A program made the position numbers and the translations under genes. Below the pieces are notes generated by a model. The model saw only the letters and a list, made by a program, of their open reading frames with translations. It did no database searches and had not been told where the DNA came from. This document shows, in pieces, positions 19,113 to 29,971 of a stretch of DNA of 64,000 nt. The stretch comes from Onthophagus taurus. Its lineage: Eukaryota; Arthropoda; Insecta; Coleoptera; Scarabaeidae. The first letter of the stretch is position 1, and each line of letters opens with the position of its first letter. Where the stretch lies: assembly GCF_036711975.1 (NCBI RefSeq), contig NC_091973.1, forward strand, positions 3,906,001 to 3,970,000, read 5' to 3'.

Positions 19113-22100
19113 CTTTATTGTGCCTTCCATGGAATACAAATAACATTCTGTTTCATAATATAAATTAAAGAAGTAACACAATGGGCGGGTTCCAGACAAA
19201 GTCTGCTCATACCAACCCAGTTGGTTGCAGAGAAAAAAATAAAAATTAACCAAAAAAAAAACATAAGAAAGAAAATAAAAGAAAAAAAAACATATGATAT
19301 GAATTGAAGGGGTCGGGAGAAAAAAGTGCCAAGCATCATGTTTGTTGTTTTGAGATATAGCAAGTTGAAAGTTTGGCTAAATCCATAAATAACATTTTAG
19401 TGCAGACAACAAACCAAAGTTTTTTAATACAAAGGTCATGTATCTATATACCGTTAAAAGTGAAGATGTAGGTAAAAAAAAACGCTATTATAAGATAAAA
19501 ATGGTTGTATAGAAAAATATGCACTGAATAATGTTGCTTGGCATTTTTTCCCCAAAAATAAAAGACATTAGGTTTGTTTGTACTTTTATTAAAACACACT
19601 GTCATCGACAAAAAATACTCTTAACCAAAAAGGTACTTTTCAAATAGGCCTATATTACCACAACATCTTCCTTTTGGTCGTCTACTTCAGCGGAAGACTG
19701 TAGGCCATTGTAATATCCATGGTGGATGGGAGGAATGTATTGCATCAAGGATTTGACATCATCTAATTTTTTCTTATTGATTTTGTTGGGCGCATTTCTT
19801 TTTAAATGTAGTGCTTGAATAGAACTTCTTCCACGTTTCTTTAGGTTCAACACTAAAAACTCTTCGTTCATCAAGTGTTTGAGTTTCATTTGAAAAGGTT
19901 CTTCGCTGTCAAATTTAAAGCAAATAGCTTTGGAAAATCGTGGAGGAGTAACACCATCTGTACAAAACTTGCTTTTTGTGTTAAAGTAGGTCTCTTGCAC
20001 CCTAGACAAATCGAGGAAATCCTCACTCATCATGCATGTTACGATGAAGTTCAGTGTTTTGTTCCACACTTTGCTACTATCTCTCTCCATTGCCCAGGAC
20101 TGTACACATTTTGGCAGTGCTTGGTATGATACTTTTCTATTTTTGAAAAGTCACGGTCTGATGGAAGATAAGTATGCCCAGTTATCAGGAAGTAATGTTC
20201 TATTGTTTCAAAACGTTTACTAGCTACAAGGTGTGACCAAAGCGCCATTATGTTCCAATTTTTATTTTGTCCTCTGCAGTTGTCGGTAAATATTACCAAC
20301 TTCTTTGCGTGGACATTTGTTACTAATAAGTACTTTACAATACAGCTTCCTATTTCATCACTACCCCTTTTTCCAACTGATTCATCCCACATGAACATAA
20401 AACCTTGTCCAGAAGTGCAGTTATGGATACCTACGTTATAGGTCCACAGTTTCCTGCAGTAAAATGCAGGTCCACATGACAGTTTTGGTGTAGGGAGGGT
20501 ATGTTGCTAAATAATTGGGATCGCTGTCACTGTCATCAAATTCTTCATACAAGTCTTCTAAGTTTTCATAATAATCTTTAAGATTTCTAACACATTTCCT
20601 CTTTCCCTCCATTTCTCATGAGGAGCTTGACACTGTCTTCCCCAAAACTTTGCAAACAACCAGTTGAGGTAATAAAATGCAATGCAAATACAGAGCAATC
20701 TAACGGCAATAATTGAAATCTAAACAGTGCTGCTTGTAATTTGTTCAATTTACTCATAGACAGCACTGCTAAATTTGGTTAGGCCAAAATGATGCTTGGC
20801 ACTTTTTTCTCCCGATCCCTTCAATTATAAGATACTTCAACAATTAAAGCAAAAAAAAAACACAAATTTATACTGCCTTCACAAACTCCACCCTACCAAC
20901 GGTAAATATCCCAGCATCAGATATTATTCTCCCCCTTGCTGCTGAAACCACAGTCGCATCAAACACTTCTTGAATGTGTATAAGCTCAGAGTTCGCATAT
21001 CACTTGGCAATTTACTATAAGATTTGTAAATGTGATAGCTGAAGCTTCTTTCAAATAGAGACGTTCGATGTTTTGGTGGATATATAGGTTGCTTAATCTC
21101 GTAACATATGGGTTTGTTGCCGGTTTGAACTTAATTTTTTTATACAGATATTCTGGCTTACATGAGATTATAATTTTATGGAAGAGACATAAGCTATGAA
21201 GGTCTCTTCTTTGTTTCATTGACAACCATTTTATATCTTTTAGCTTATGAGTAACTCTATCAAATTTTCTAATACCATAAATATACCTCAGACAACTGTT
21301 TTGCACTCTCTGTATGCGGTTAGAAGTTACCACATCAACAGCCGGGTGGTAGAGTGGCGCCATATAATTAAACTGGGATAGAACAAAAGACTCACACAGT
21401 TGCTTTTTTAGATTCACCGTAAGATAGGCTCGAGGATAAAGTCCACGCAAATAAGAATAAGCATTTTTGATGTAATAGCCAATCTGCGATCTGTATCTAA
21501 AAGTATTATCTATTCTTAACCCTAAGCATTTGGATTCCTGAACTAAACTGATTATTTCACCATTCATTTGTATATTTAACACAGGTCTGCTACTAGCCCT
21601 GGCATTACCGAGACACATATACATGGATTTACTTGGGTTGATTTTCAATTGATAGTCAGCTGCCACACGATACATTCTATTTAACAGTAAGATAATTATT
21701 TAATAGAGAAATTGCACCTTCAGTAAAACCCAAGCATTTTAAAGTATTACATAATTTCACGTGATTTATAGTGTCGAAGGCCTTAGAAAAGTCCAAAAAA
21801 ACAACTGCAGTATACTGTTCATTATCTGAAGCGCACAATATGTCATCAGTTAAGTTCAACATCGCTGTTGTACAACTATACCCAGGTCGGAATCCCGATT
21901 GTTCTTGTGGCAATAAACTATTTGATTCAACATAATTCATCATTTGCACTTTCATTACCTTCTCCATGACCTTCGACAACACAGGTAAAATACTAATAGG
22001 ACGCAAATCCTTTAATTCTTTCGGTTCTTTTTTTTTTAGGATAAGGAAGTACGACAGCTTGCTTCCACGATGTTGGAAAAACGTTTTCCGTGATGCAGTA

Positions 22101-22470
22101 ATTAATTATATGCGCCACATAAGGTAGTATAATTGGACAACATATTTTTAACATTTCAACACTAATTCCGTCCACTCCACTAGCTGTTGACGATATAGAA
22201 TTAATAATAGCTAAAAGTTCTGCCGTTTCAATTGTTTTAAAAGAGAATTCTGACGATACATGACTGTTATGAATTTCATCATTTACAGGAGTAAACGAAT
22301 TTGCAATATCCCTAACACTATTTAAAAAGAAATTATTAATTTCTTCTGCATTTTGCAACTCATGCGGCAGCAAACCATCCTTACTTTTATTGATATTCAA
22401 CCTTTTCAAGCTATTCCATAATAATTTTTTATTTTGTTGGCTACTGACATACAAGAAATATGCTCTCTTT
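19110..22470 (-). mobile_element. Non-LTR retrotransposon, internally deleted
   Basis: The minus strand from 22454 to 20986 carries a reverse transcriptase with one deletion and a frameshift. The first part reads ASGVDGISVEMLK, then VFPTSWKQAVVLPYPKKK. Next comes DLRPISILPVLSKVMEKVM, EQSGFRPGYSCTTAM and VVFLDFSKAFDTINH. At 21676 the sequence jumps straight to DYQLKINPSKSMYMCLG, so the YADD catalytic box is gone. The thumb/C-terminal part continues to 20986. The 3' UTR resumes beyond the DNA transposon at 19302-20826 and ends at the AAT microsatellite. Confidence 0.85.
19302..20826 (-). mobile_element. DNA transposon with GQNKN/GHT-motif transposase
   Basis: The ends are inverted over about 37 bp: AATTGAAGGGGTCGGGAGAA at left, its complement at right with one mismatch, continuing through GTGCCAAGCATCAT. 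The minus-strand coding remnant (about 20640-19650) has two ORFs. The upstream one (20398-20051) has LVIFTDNCRGQNKNWN, then FLITGHTYLPSDRDFSKIEK. The downstream one (20090-19650) is a lysine-rich C-terminus. The D-N-C-x-G-Q-N plus GHT...D...IE pattern is, from memory, that of the poorly characterised DUF7869-type proteins of insects and other animals. The element sits in the 3' UTR of a non-LTR retrotransposon. The N-terminus is degraded. Confidence 0.68.
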
Positions 22471-22529
22471 TCATTTCTTATTGCTGTGGTAGTATAACAG
22501 ATTAACGTTTGAATACCATATAAAATTAA

Positions 22530-23014
22530 TACAAAAGAAGTTAAATGGTATAATCATCTAAAACGTAATGGTCAATATTTCAACAATGAAACGAGATTTT
22601 CTATTTATTATGCCTATGCTCACTCTTACTTTAATTATCTTTGCGCTTTTTGGAGTCACGCTCGTAAAAAAGACCTTGACAAGCTACAAGTAATACAAAA
22701 TAAAAATAAATCAAAAATAATAAGATAATAAGAACTAACCAAAATATTCACATCTTGCCCCTTGCAAGAAACATTGGGAGAAGAAGTGTTAAAGCAGCAG
22801 CGGCGGAGTGGTTTAATGATTTACCACAACGGGTGAAGAATCAGAATGGTCTGGACTCCTTTGCGGGAGAAGCAAGGACTTATTACCTTAATCTTAGGTT
22901 AAACTGATTTCGAAATGTCTTCTTCTTGCGTTATTGTTATATTTTAGTGTTTATTACCTGTTATGAACTCTTATGTCTTTTTGGGAATGAACAATAAATT
23001 AAAAAAAAAAAAAG
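22530..23014 (+). mobile_element. 3' end of another non-LTR retrotransposon with poly(A) tail
   Basis: The plus strand reads YYAYAHSYFNYLCAFWSHAR, then KKDLDKLQVIQNK, the segment after the RT domain. After a frameshift it reads LPLARNIGRRSVKAAAAEWF, then NDLPQRVKNQ. An A-rich tail ends at about 23014. This is the 5'-truncated 3' end of a CR1/jockey-like element, abutting the minus-strand element in opposite orientation. Confidence 0.72.
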
Positions 23015-23027
23015 TATCTAGAACGCG

Positions 23028-23387
23028 TTGCGAGTATTTCACGATTGCTCACAACACATTGTGGCTATTCAATGTTTACCCACAATCGATTGCTTTCAAA
23101 CATACAATGTAGCAGACGAAGACACCAATGAAAATTTATCACCAGTTTTGGTAATGGAAGAACATCGCAGAGTTTGTCCAATCTGCAATGACAAATATAG
23201 TGAAGAAGCATCTTGCTTTGAGTGCGCTGAACTTTTTCATTTACGATGTGCTTCTAAACCTTTATGTCACCTTTGTGCTAATAAAAAAGTGATTATACTC
23301 TATTTTTTAATTCGGAGGAGTGTTTTCAAATTGAAGCAGCAAAAAGAAGTGTTGCTATTGGTCAACCCTAGGGCTAAACCCGAATGA
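23028..23387 (+). pseudogene. Fragment with a PHD-like zinc finger, probably transposon-derived
   Basis: A 119-codon ORF contains CPICNDKYSEEASCFECAEL, then FHLRCASKPLCHLC. The spacing C-x2-C-x9-C-x2-C-x4-H-x2-C-x5-C-x2-C is a PHD/RING-like cross-brace finger. Several insect transposases, for example pogo/Tigger relatives, end with such a finger, and this ORF lies in a transposon graveyard next to satellite A. No promoter or flanking exon was found. It could also be a decayed host exon. Confidence 0.4.
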
Positions 23388-23389
23388 TT

Positions 23390-24680
23390 CTAGGTCTTGT
23401 GTTAATTCCAGTGATAGTGTTAGTGTAAAACTAGAATAACTTTCATATCATATACATATATTTTAGTTTTGATATTAGAACTAACACTAGACCTCATCGA
23501 ATCATTCGGCTTTAGAAGTCTTAAGAGACGTACAGCTAAATCAGAATATTTCTATAACTATAATCATTCGGGTTTAGCCGTACGTCTCAAAAGACGGCTA
23601 AAGCCGAATGATTCTAGTTTTAGATTTAGTGTTAGTTTTAGTTCAATAAAAATGTACAACAATCTAATGTTGAATAATAATTAAAACTAGAACTAACACT
23701 AGACCTAGAACTAGAATCATTCGGCTTTAGCCGTCTTAAGAGACGTACGGCTAAACCCGAATGTTTCTAGTTCTAGGTCTAGTGTTAGTTTTAATTCTAG
23801 CACCAAAACTAACACTAGATCTAGAACTAGAAACATTCGGGTTTAGCCGTACGTCTGTTAAGACGGCTAACCCCGAATGATTCTAGTTCTAGATCTAGTG
23901 TTAGTTTTAGCATTTTTATTGAACTAAAACTAACACTAGATCTAGCACCAAAACTATCATTAGACCTAGAACTAGAATCATTCGGCTTTAGCCGTCTTAA
24001 GAGACGTACGGCTAAACCCGAATGTTTCTAGTTCTAGGTCTAGTGTTAGTTTTAATTCTAGCACCAAAACTAACACTAGATCTAGAACTAGAAACATTCG
24101 GGTTTAGCCGTACGTCTGTTAAGACGGCTAACCCCGAATGATTCTAGTTCTAGATCTAGTGTTAGTTTTAGCATTTTTATTGAACTAATACTAACACTAG
24201 ATCTAGCACCAAAACTATCATTAGACCTAGAACTAGAATCATTCGGCTTTAGCCGTCTTAAGAGACGTACGGCTAAACCCGAATGTTTCTAGTTCTAGGT
24301 CTAGTGTTAGTTTTAATTCTAGCACCAAAACTAACACTAGATCTAGAACTAGAAACATTCGGGTTTAGCCGTACGTCTGTTAAGACGGCTAACCCCGAAT
24401 GATTCTAGTTCTAGATCTAGTGTTAGTTTTAGCATTTTTATTGAACTAATACTAACACTAGATCTAGCACCAAAACTATCATTAGACCTAGAACTAGAAT
24501 CATTCGGCTTTAGCCGTCTTAAGAGACGTACGGCTAAACCCGAATGTTTCTAGTTCTAGGTCTAGTGTTAGTTTTAATTCTAGCACCAAAACTATCATTA
24601 GACCTAGAACTAGAATCATTCGGCTTTAGCCGTCTTAAGAGACGTACGGCTAAACCCGAATGTTTCTAGTTCTAGGTACA
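23390..24680. repeat. Palindromic satellite A, array 1
   Basis: Tandem units are built around a palindrome that starts CATTCGGCTTTAGCCGTCTT and closes GGCTAAACCCGAATG. It is flanked by outer inverted repeats rich in CTAGAACTAGAA and CTAGTGTTAGTTTT. CATTCGGC recurs at 23718, 23979, 24240 and 24501 (exactly 261 bp each) and then at 24617. Each 261-bp period holds two oppositely oriented subunits of about 116-145 bp. The last copies are nearly identical. No coding potential. The same family recurs at 30930-32290. Confidence 0.95.
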
Positions 24681-24774
24681 TTATAGATATTAAGCAATTC
24701 AAATTAAGAATGTGGGTAAATATTGAATAATATTAATATTTATAAAGATTTTGGCTTAAAAATTATTTATTTCA

Positions 24775-26383
24775 TTATAAAGTAAATTTTTCCCCAACAT
24801 TTTCAATTTGTTCAATAATATAATCCATATCTTCGTAATTTCTCGGCGGATGACACGTTACAACTAATCTAAAAAAATTACAAAGTCCTTTTGAAGCCAT
24901 GGGGGTGTAACTTATCATTAAATCTCCTGAAAGAACTAATTTGCTTTTAATAGATGGTGCGACTAAATTTAGCTTCAATTTCCACTCGTCGTCTTCAGTA
25001 ACGTTTCGTAAAATTTTCGGAATATAAAAGAAGCAAATTGAAGTTGTATCAACGTTTTCGTTAATCAGTCTAAATCCTTCTTTATTTTGAATGGAGTTTT
25101 TAAAATAATTGGAACAATCAACAGCGGTGTCGACCAATTTTTCTAATCCTTGGTCGCCTCGTAATTTCCAAGTTGTCCAAAGTTTAAAAGCGTCGACTTT
25201 TCTCCCACACTGTATGCTTTTATCGCCAGTGTCGAAGCTTGTATCGTACATTTTGTCGCTTTGAAATAAATATTTAGCAGAAGCGGAGTTGCAATCCATC
25301 AATAAATTTGAATGTTTTGTTAGAAATAATGAACATTGAAGGGGGACCCCTAACATTTTATGTGAATTCCATACTAATGAATCCACATTTTGGATGTTTT
25401 TAAGTTTCGATTTGTGGTTTTTCGATAATAAGAGTATTCCTCCGTATGATGCCTTAAAAAAATTTTTTGAGCATTAAAATATTTTTGATTGTTTCTAAAT
25501 TACATCAACATGCATCCAGATGTTATATTGTTTACAAATTTCTTGGATTTTATCAATTGGGTCGATTGCCCCATAAATGGTGGTTCCAGCGGTGGCTATA
25601 ACGACAAGTTTATCTTCACTTTCAGAACAATTTAAAATATTCTCTTCGAGATCTTTAACACACATCCTTCCGTTTTTATCCGTTTTAATTTTTTTAACAT
25701 TTTCAGTTCCGAACCCCAACCAATTCGCCGACTTTGTTATGGAATAGTGCCCCTAAATCAATTCTTTATTACAAACAAATCAGATTTATCATCAACCTTT
25801 ACCTCTTCAGAAACGAAAATTATTAATTTTTTACATCCAAATAACCCTTTTTCTTTTATTTCCGGGTACTTTAAGTATCTCGCTAACATGATACCGTACA
25901 TATTAGCTATGCTACCCCCAGGGCAAAAAATGCCATCATAATTTTTATAACCGACGACGTTTGCAAATTTTTTAATCACTTCTTGTTCGATTAAAGTAAA
26001 AACGGGGGAAACTTCAAAAGTGTGTTGATTTGTATTTAAAGATTCGGCTAATAAAGTTCCAGCGAAACCATAAAGATCAACACCGCCATAAAGTTGATTA
26101 TAAAAGTGTTTGTGACACGTTTTTACGCTGTAATTAATTATTTTTTTGATTTCTTGTAGAAAATTTTCTTTCGATCGTGTTGGTTCGCCTAAATTTAAAT
26201 CTAATAAACCATCCTAAAAATTAAAAACATTAAATAAATAAATAAATTAATACATTTCGTTACCAATAATTCATGAGGATGCTTAAAATTTATCACCGGG
26301 CTATTTTCCGGGATTAATACTCCTTCGATTTCGATGATATCAAATATTTTTTTAACGTACTCCAAAGCATCTTTTCGATCCAT
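24775..26383 (-). CDS. PLP-dependent decarboxylase, CSAD/aspartate decarboxylase/GADL1-like
   Basis: This is a cytosolic group II decarboxylase. In insects relatives make beta-alanine from aspartate, or taurine precursors from cysteine sulfinate. Exons are 26383-26264, 26213-25803, 25752-25504 and 25452-24775, all phase 0, giving 485 residues, near the family norm. The 50-bp intron at 25753-25802 is very short. Visible motifs are FNQLYGG-like (FYNQLYGGVDLYG), ESLNTNQHTFEVSPVF near residue 95, ATAGTTIYGAIDPID before the HVDAS block, and the PLP lysine in WNSHKMLGVPLQCS (Lys about 292). The ESLNT.Q.T.E signature favours CSAD/ADC over glutamate decarboxylase. Substrate cannot be fixed from sequence alone. 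The neighbour downstream is satellite A. Confidence 0.9.
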
Positions 26384-26767
26384 CGTTTTAAAGCGAACTA
26401 ACACTACTTAAAAGAGGCAATACGGAACGTACCGTTAGCTTTATTTTAAACTTACTGACCTAAAAAAATCGTTTTATTTCGCTTAAATTTGCTTATTAAA
26501 ATAATTTATTTTTTATGCTTTTTTAAAACAATGTTTTAATTTTTAATAATTTCTGATTCGATTTTTAAACAAAAAAATGAAAGATTTTGATCTGATTCAA
26601 CTTGTGCAAATAGATATCCCAGCGGATTATATCTTAATAAGTCAAAGTTGGTTCTAATAAGACTACAACCAAAGAGAACCTCTATAGAAATGCCAAAAAC
26701 TCTCCCATTGGAAACTAGATTCGAAAATATCCTTGTTGGAAAAAATATACTTTGCTGTTATACATAT
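26384..26767. other. Upstream region of the decarboxylase, no gene seen
   Basis: AT-rich sequence between the decarboxylase start and the left end of the mariner-like element. It should contain the decarboxylase leader and promoter. No motif was assigned. Confidence 0.5.
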
Positions 26768-28714
26768 ACAGGGTGTTCCGGTGACTCGGGGCATAAAATT
26801 AACCTCATATAGTAGAGCAAAAATGATGACGATTCGTGAAAAAAAATTATTATAAAAGTCTTCAAATGGCCAAGATATGGGCCATCAAAGTTCAGAAATT
26901 TTAACACATTTTTCTAAATATTTTCAATACCATTTATGGTAGAGCGTTGAAATTTGGTACAGGGTAAACAAATATCAAGCAAAATCATTGAACCAATTTT
27001 GATCGGGCGGCGACAACCATTATACAGGCTGTCCCTAAAATTTGTTTGCCCAGAACTTTTTTGTTCGCTCGTAACCTTACATTTATTTTTGTACTTTTTA
27101 ATAGAAAATTTATTTTAGAAACTTTTATCACTCTTTGAAAATTTTGATAACATTGACTGTTTTCGAGTTATACGCGAAAATATTAAGAATATATTAATTA
27201 TGTCGTTTAAACACAAACGATAGTTCTGTTAGTTAGTTATTATTAATTTTAAGTGTTCAAAATGGAGAGTTACACATTTAGTGAACAAACTGACATGATT
27301 TTGACATTAGGGCAATGTCAATGCATATTGCAGTCGCAGTGGGCAATTGGCCAGTCTGCGCATTTGGCATATTGCCAAATAATGCAGCACAAAATCCAAA
27401 TTGATGATCAGTTCTAAAGATGAATCATCACTGAGAAATTTACATAGTTGGGCAGACGAAAATTTAATTTTTTTAAGAAAACTTGGAAATCACACTGGAG
27501 ATTTTCTCATAACGTTTGGGCTGGCATTGTGGGCGACGTAATTATTGGACCCGTTTTCTTACCATCAAGGCTGGATGGACATACATACAGGCGACATTTA
27601 GAGAAATTAGATGATTTTTGAGATGATGTTCTTTTAAACACAAGGCAAGCAATGTGGTATATGCATGATGGTGCTCCTGCGCATAAAACACAGGCTGTCC
27701 AAGAATTTCTGAGGAAACGTTTTCCGGGACGGTGGATTGAACGAGGAGTAGGTGCACCCATAAGTTGGCCCCCCGATCGCCGGATCTTACACCTGTAGAT
27801 TTTTGTTTATGGGAACGCGTTAAATCGCTAGTTTACTGCGTTGAAATAACTTCACTTGATCAACTGAGGTTGCGAATTGTTGATTCATTTGATCAACTTC
27901 GAACTGAGATCAATGGTCTCCGCAGAGTGCGCTTTAATTTAAGACGGCGATATCAGGCAGTGTTTTTGAACATCTGCTTTAGTATTTTTTTCTTCTTTTT
28001 TATTTATTACTATTTGTTTATAATTTTATTGTTCTTGTTAATATTTGTGTTAGAATTTTTGTTATGTTCTTGTTTGTTGTTACCGTGAAAATTAAATTTA
28101 TCGTTTTGGAAATTACATTCTTTTATTCAACTAAAATAAATTAACGCTGGATTTAACTAAATCTGCACTTAGAAATTTATGCAAATAATGGTTATTAGCT
28201 CAGTTCGTTTTTCAATTGTCATCGCCAACTCAGATCTTACGGAATATGTTTCCTTTTTTTTGTTTGTTACGATTGAAATCAAAGCTTAACATTTTTGCGT
28301 ATAACTCGAAAACGGTCAATGTTATCAAAATTTTCAAAGAGTGATAAAAGTTTCTAAAATAAATTTTCTATTAAAAAGTACAAAAATAAATGTAGGGTTA
28401 CGAGCGAACAAAAAAGTTCTGAGCAAACAAATTTTAGGGACAGCCTGTATAGCATGGTTGTCGCCGCCCAATCAAAGTGAAAATTAGTTTAATGATTTTG
28501 CTTGATATTTGTTTACCCTGTACCAAATTTCAACGCTCTATCATAAATGATATTGAAAATATTTAGAAAAATGTGTTAAAATTTCTGAACTTTGATGGCC
28601 CATATCTTGGCCATTTGAAGACTTTTATAATAATTTTTTTTCACGAATCGTCATCATTTTTGCTCTAGTATATGATGTTAATTTTATGCCCCGAGTCACC
28701 GGAACACCCTGTAT
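26768..28714. mobile_element. Mariner-superfamily element with arms of about 420 bp
   Basis: Both ends are CAGGGTGTTCCGGTGACTCG and its complement, flanked by TA. The arms (26768 to about 27190 and about 28290 to 28714) are inverted copies with few differences. Between them is a transposase gene at 27262-28088. Arms this long are unusual for mariner elements, whose TIRs are commonly about 30 bp. The element lies between the decarboxylase and the SH3 gene. Confidence 0.88.
27262..28088 (+). pseudogene. Broken mariner-type transposase
   Basis: The start (MESYTFSEQTDMIL) is followed by stops. Later frames give NVWAGIVGDVIIGPVFLPSR (first-aspartate strand nearby), then MWYMHDGAPAHKTQAVQEFL with the second Asp. 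The tail is MAPRSPDLTPVDFCLWERVK with the third Asp, then SLVYCVEITSLDQLRLRI. A frameshift lies near 27760-27775 and a stop near 27619. All three catalytic regions can be traced but the frame is broken, so this copy is inactive. Confidence 0.85.
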
Positions 28715-29971
28715 ACTGAATTTATAACTTGCTACATCCAGCATCTGGCCGATCCAATCTTTCTTGCGGTAAATTATTTTGAATATAAAGAAGTGAGATT
28801 TTGTGTTTAGTTGTCGAATTGTTCTGGGGTAAGCTAGTAAGGAGTTTGAAATGATGCGGAAGTCCATTGGACCATCTGGAAGCTGCATACGTCATTAGTA
28901 GAATAGAGTAGTATAAAATTTTTGAGTCTTAGGTTGCTATTGCGAAAGATGAGATATTATTAGACACTCCTGATGTAATTGGTTTGGTTATGGATAAGGT
29001 AGAACTAAGTTTAACTTGGATTTTGCGGGAGGAAAGGATTTATTGAGTTTATATAATTGGAAGCAAAATTCATTTTTAGTGATGACTACCAATAAGGACT
29101 ATCTTCAAGTCTCTTTGCCAAGGAGTCTTAATGATCTGGGCTACACTTTTGCTGAGCTTTGTACTTGATTTTCCGCTTGTACCGGACATGAATTAAGTCA
29201 ACTTTTGCAATTTAATTAAATAATTTGCTTTATTAATAATAACTCATTCGATCTTTCTACAAGAATTAAAATTTGATATCGAATATATTCTGGGAGTATG
29301 AATTTAATGATTTTTATTATATTTAATCTAAAGAAAAATTAAAACAATGTATTTAACATTGTATTAATAAAGTGTGATTTAACAAGTTTCTTATCTAAAA
29401 TAGTGCTTGTTTGCAATTCATCCGAATAAATAAACGTTAATAATATTCGACGTTCCCGTCACATTAAATCTGACCCTCAAGATCAATTGCAATTATTTTT
29501 CTATTAACCGTAATGATAAGCAATGTCAAAAACGCAAATAACATGTTCAAACAACACTCTCAAAAACAAATCTTTATTAAATAATAAGTCAAATATACTA
29601 ACCTTTCCCCGTTTTCTCTTAATGTTCAGAAAAGCCACAAAATGAATGGGTTTAAAACGAATTTAATCACTTTTGATGTTGTACGAAAATTTTTTTAAGT
29701 AATATTAGAAAAAAGATGTAATTGAAGTTGCCTAAGTTAGACGAAAATTTTCGTTACATTTTTCATTCTAACCGAAATCGAACAACCGTTGATATATCTA
29801 TCTTTTTCTTATACATAACTAATACATAGTCTGTCTTTAAGCCAGTGGCGTTTCGCTCGACTTAACCTGTAATTGGCGGCCGACCCGCTGTGAACATTGT
29901 TATTGTGATGTCATTCTAAATTAATACTTCGTCTGTTTCGGTTAGATCTTGTTGAATATGAACGAATCTTC
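28715..29971. other. Intergenic region upstream of the SH3 gene, no gene seen
   Basis: No coding pattern or repeat was recognised in this 1.25 kb. The last 120 bp, around 29870-29960, is GC-richer (GGCGGCCGACCCGC) and is the likely leader of the SH3-domain gene. Confidence 0.5.

Noticed and set aside
23028-23387. PHD-finger ORF as a stand-alone host gene
   Set aside because: It is short, has no flanking exons, and sits between a retrotransposon tail and satellite A. A transposon-derived fragment is more likely.
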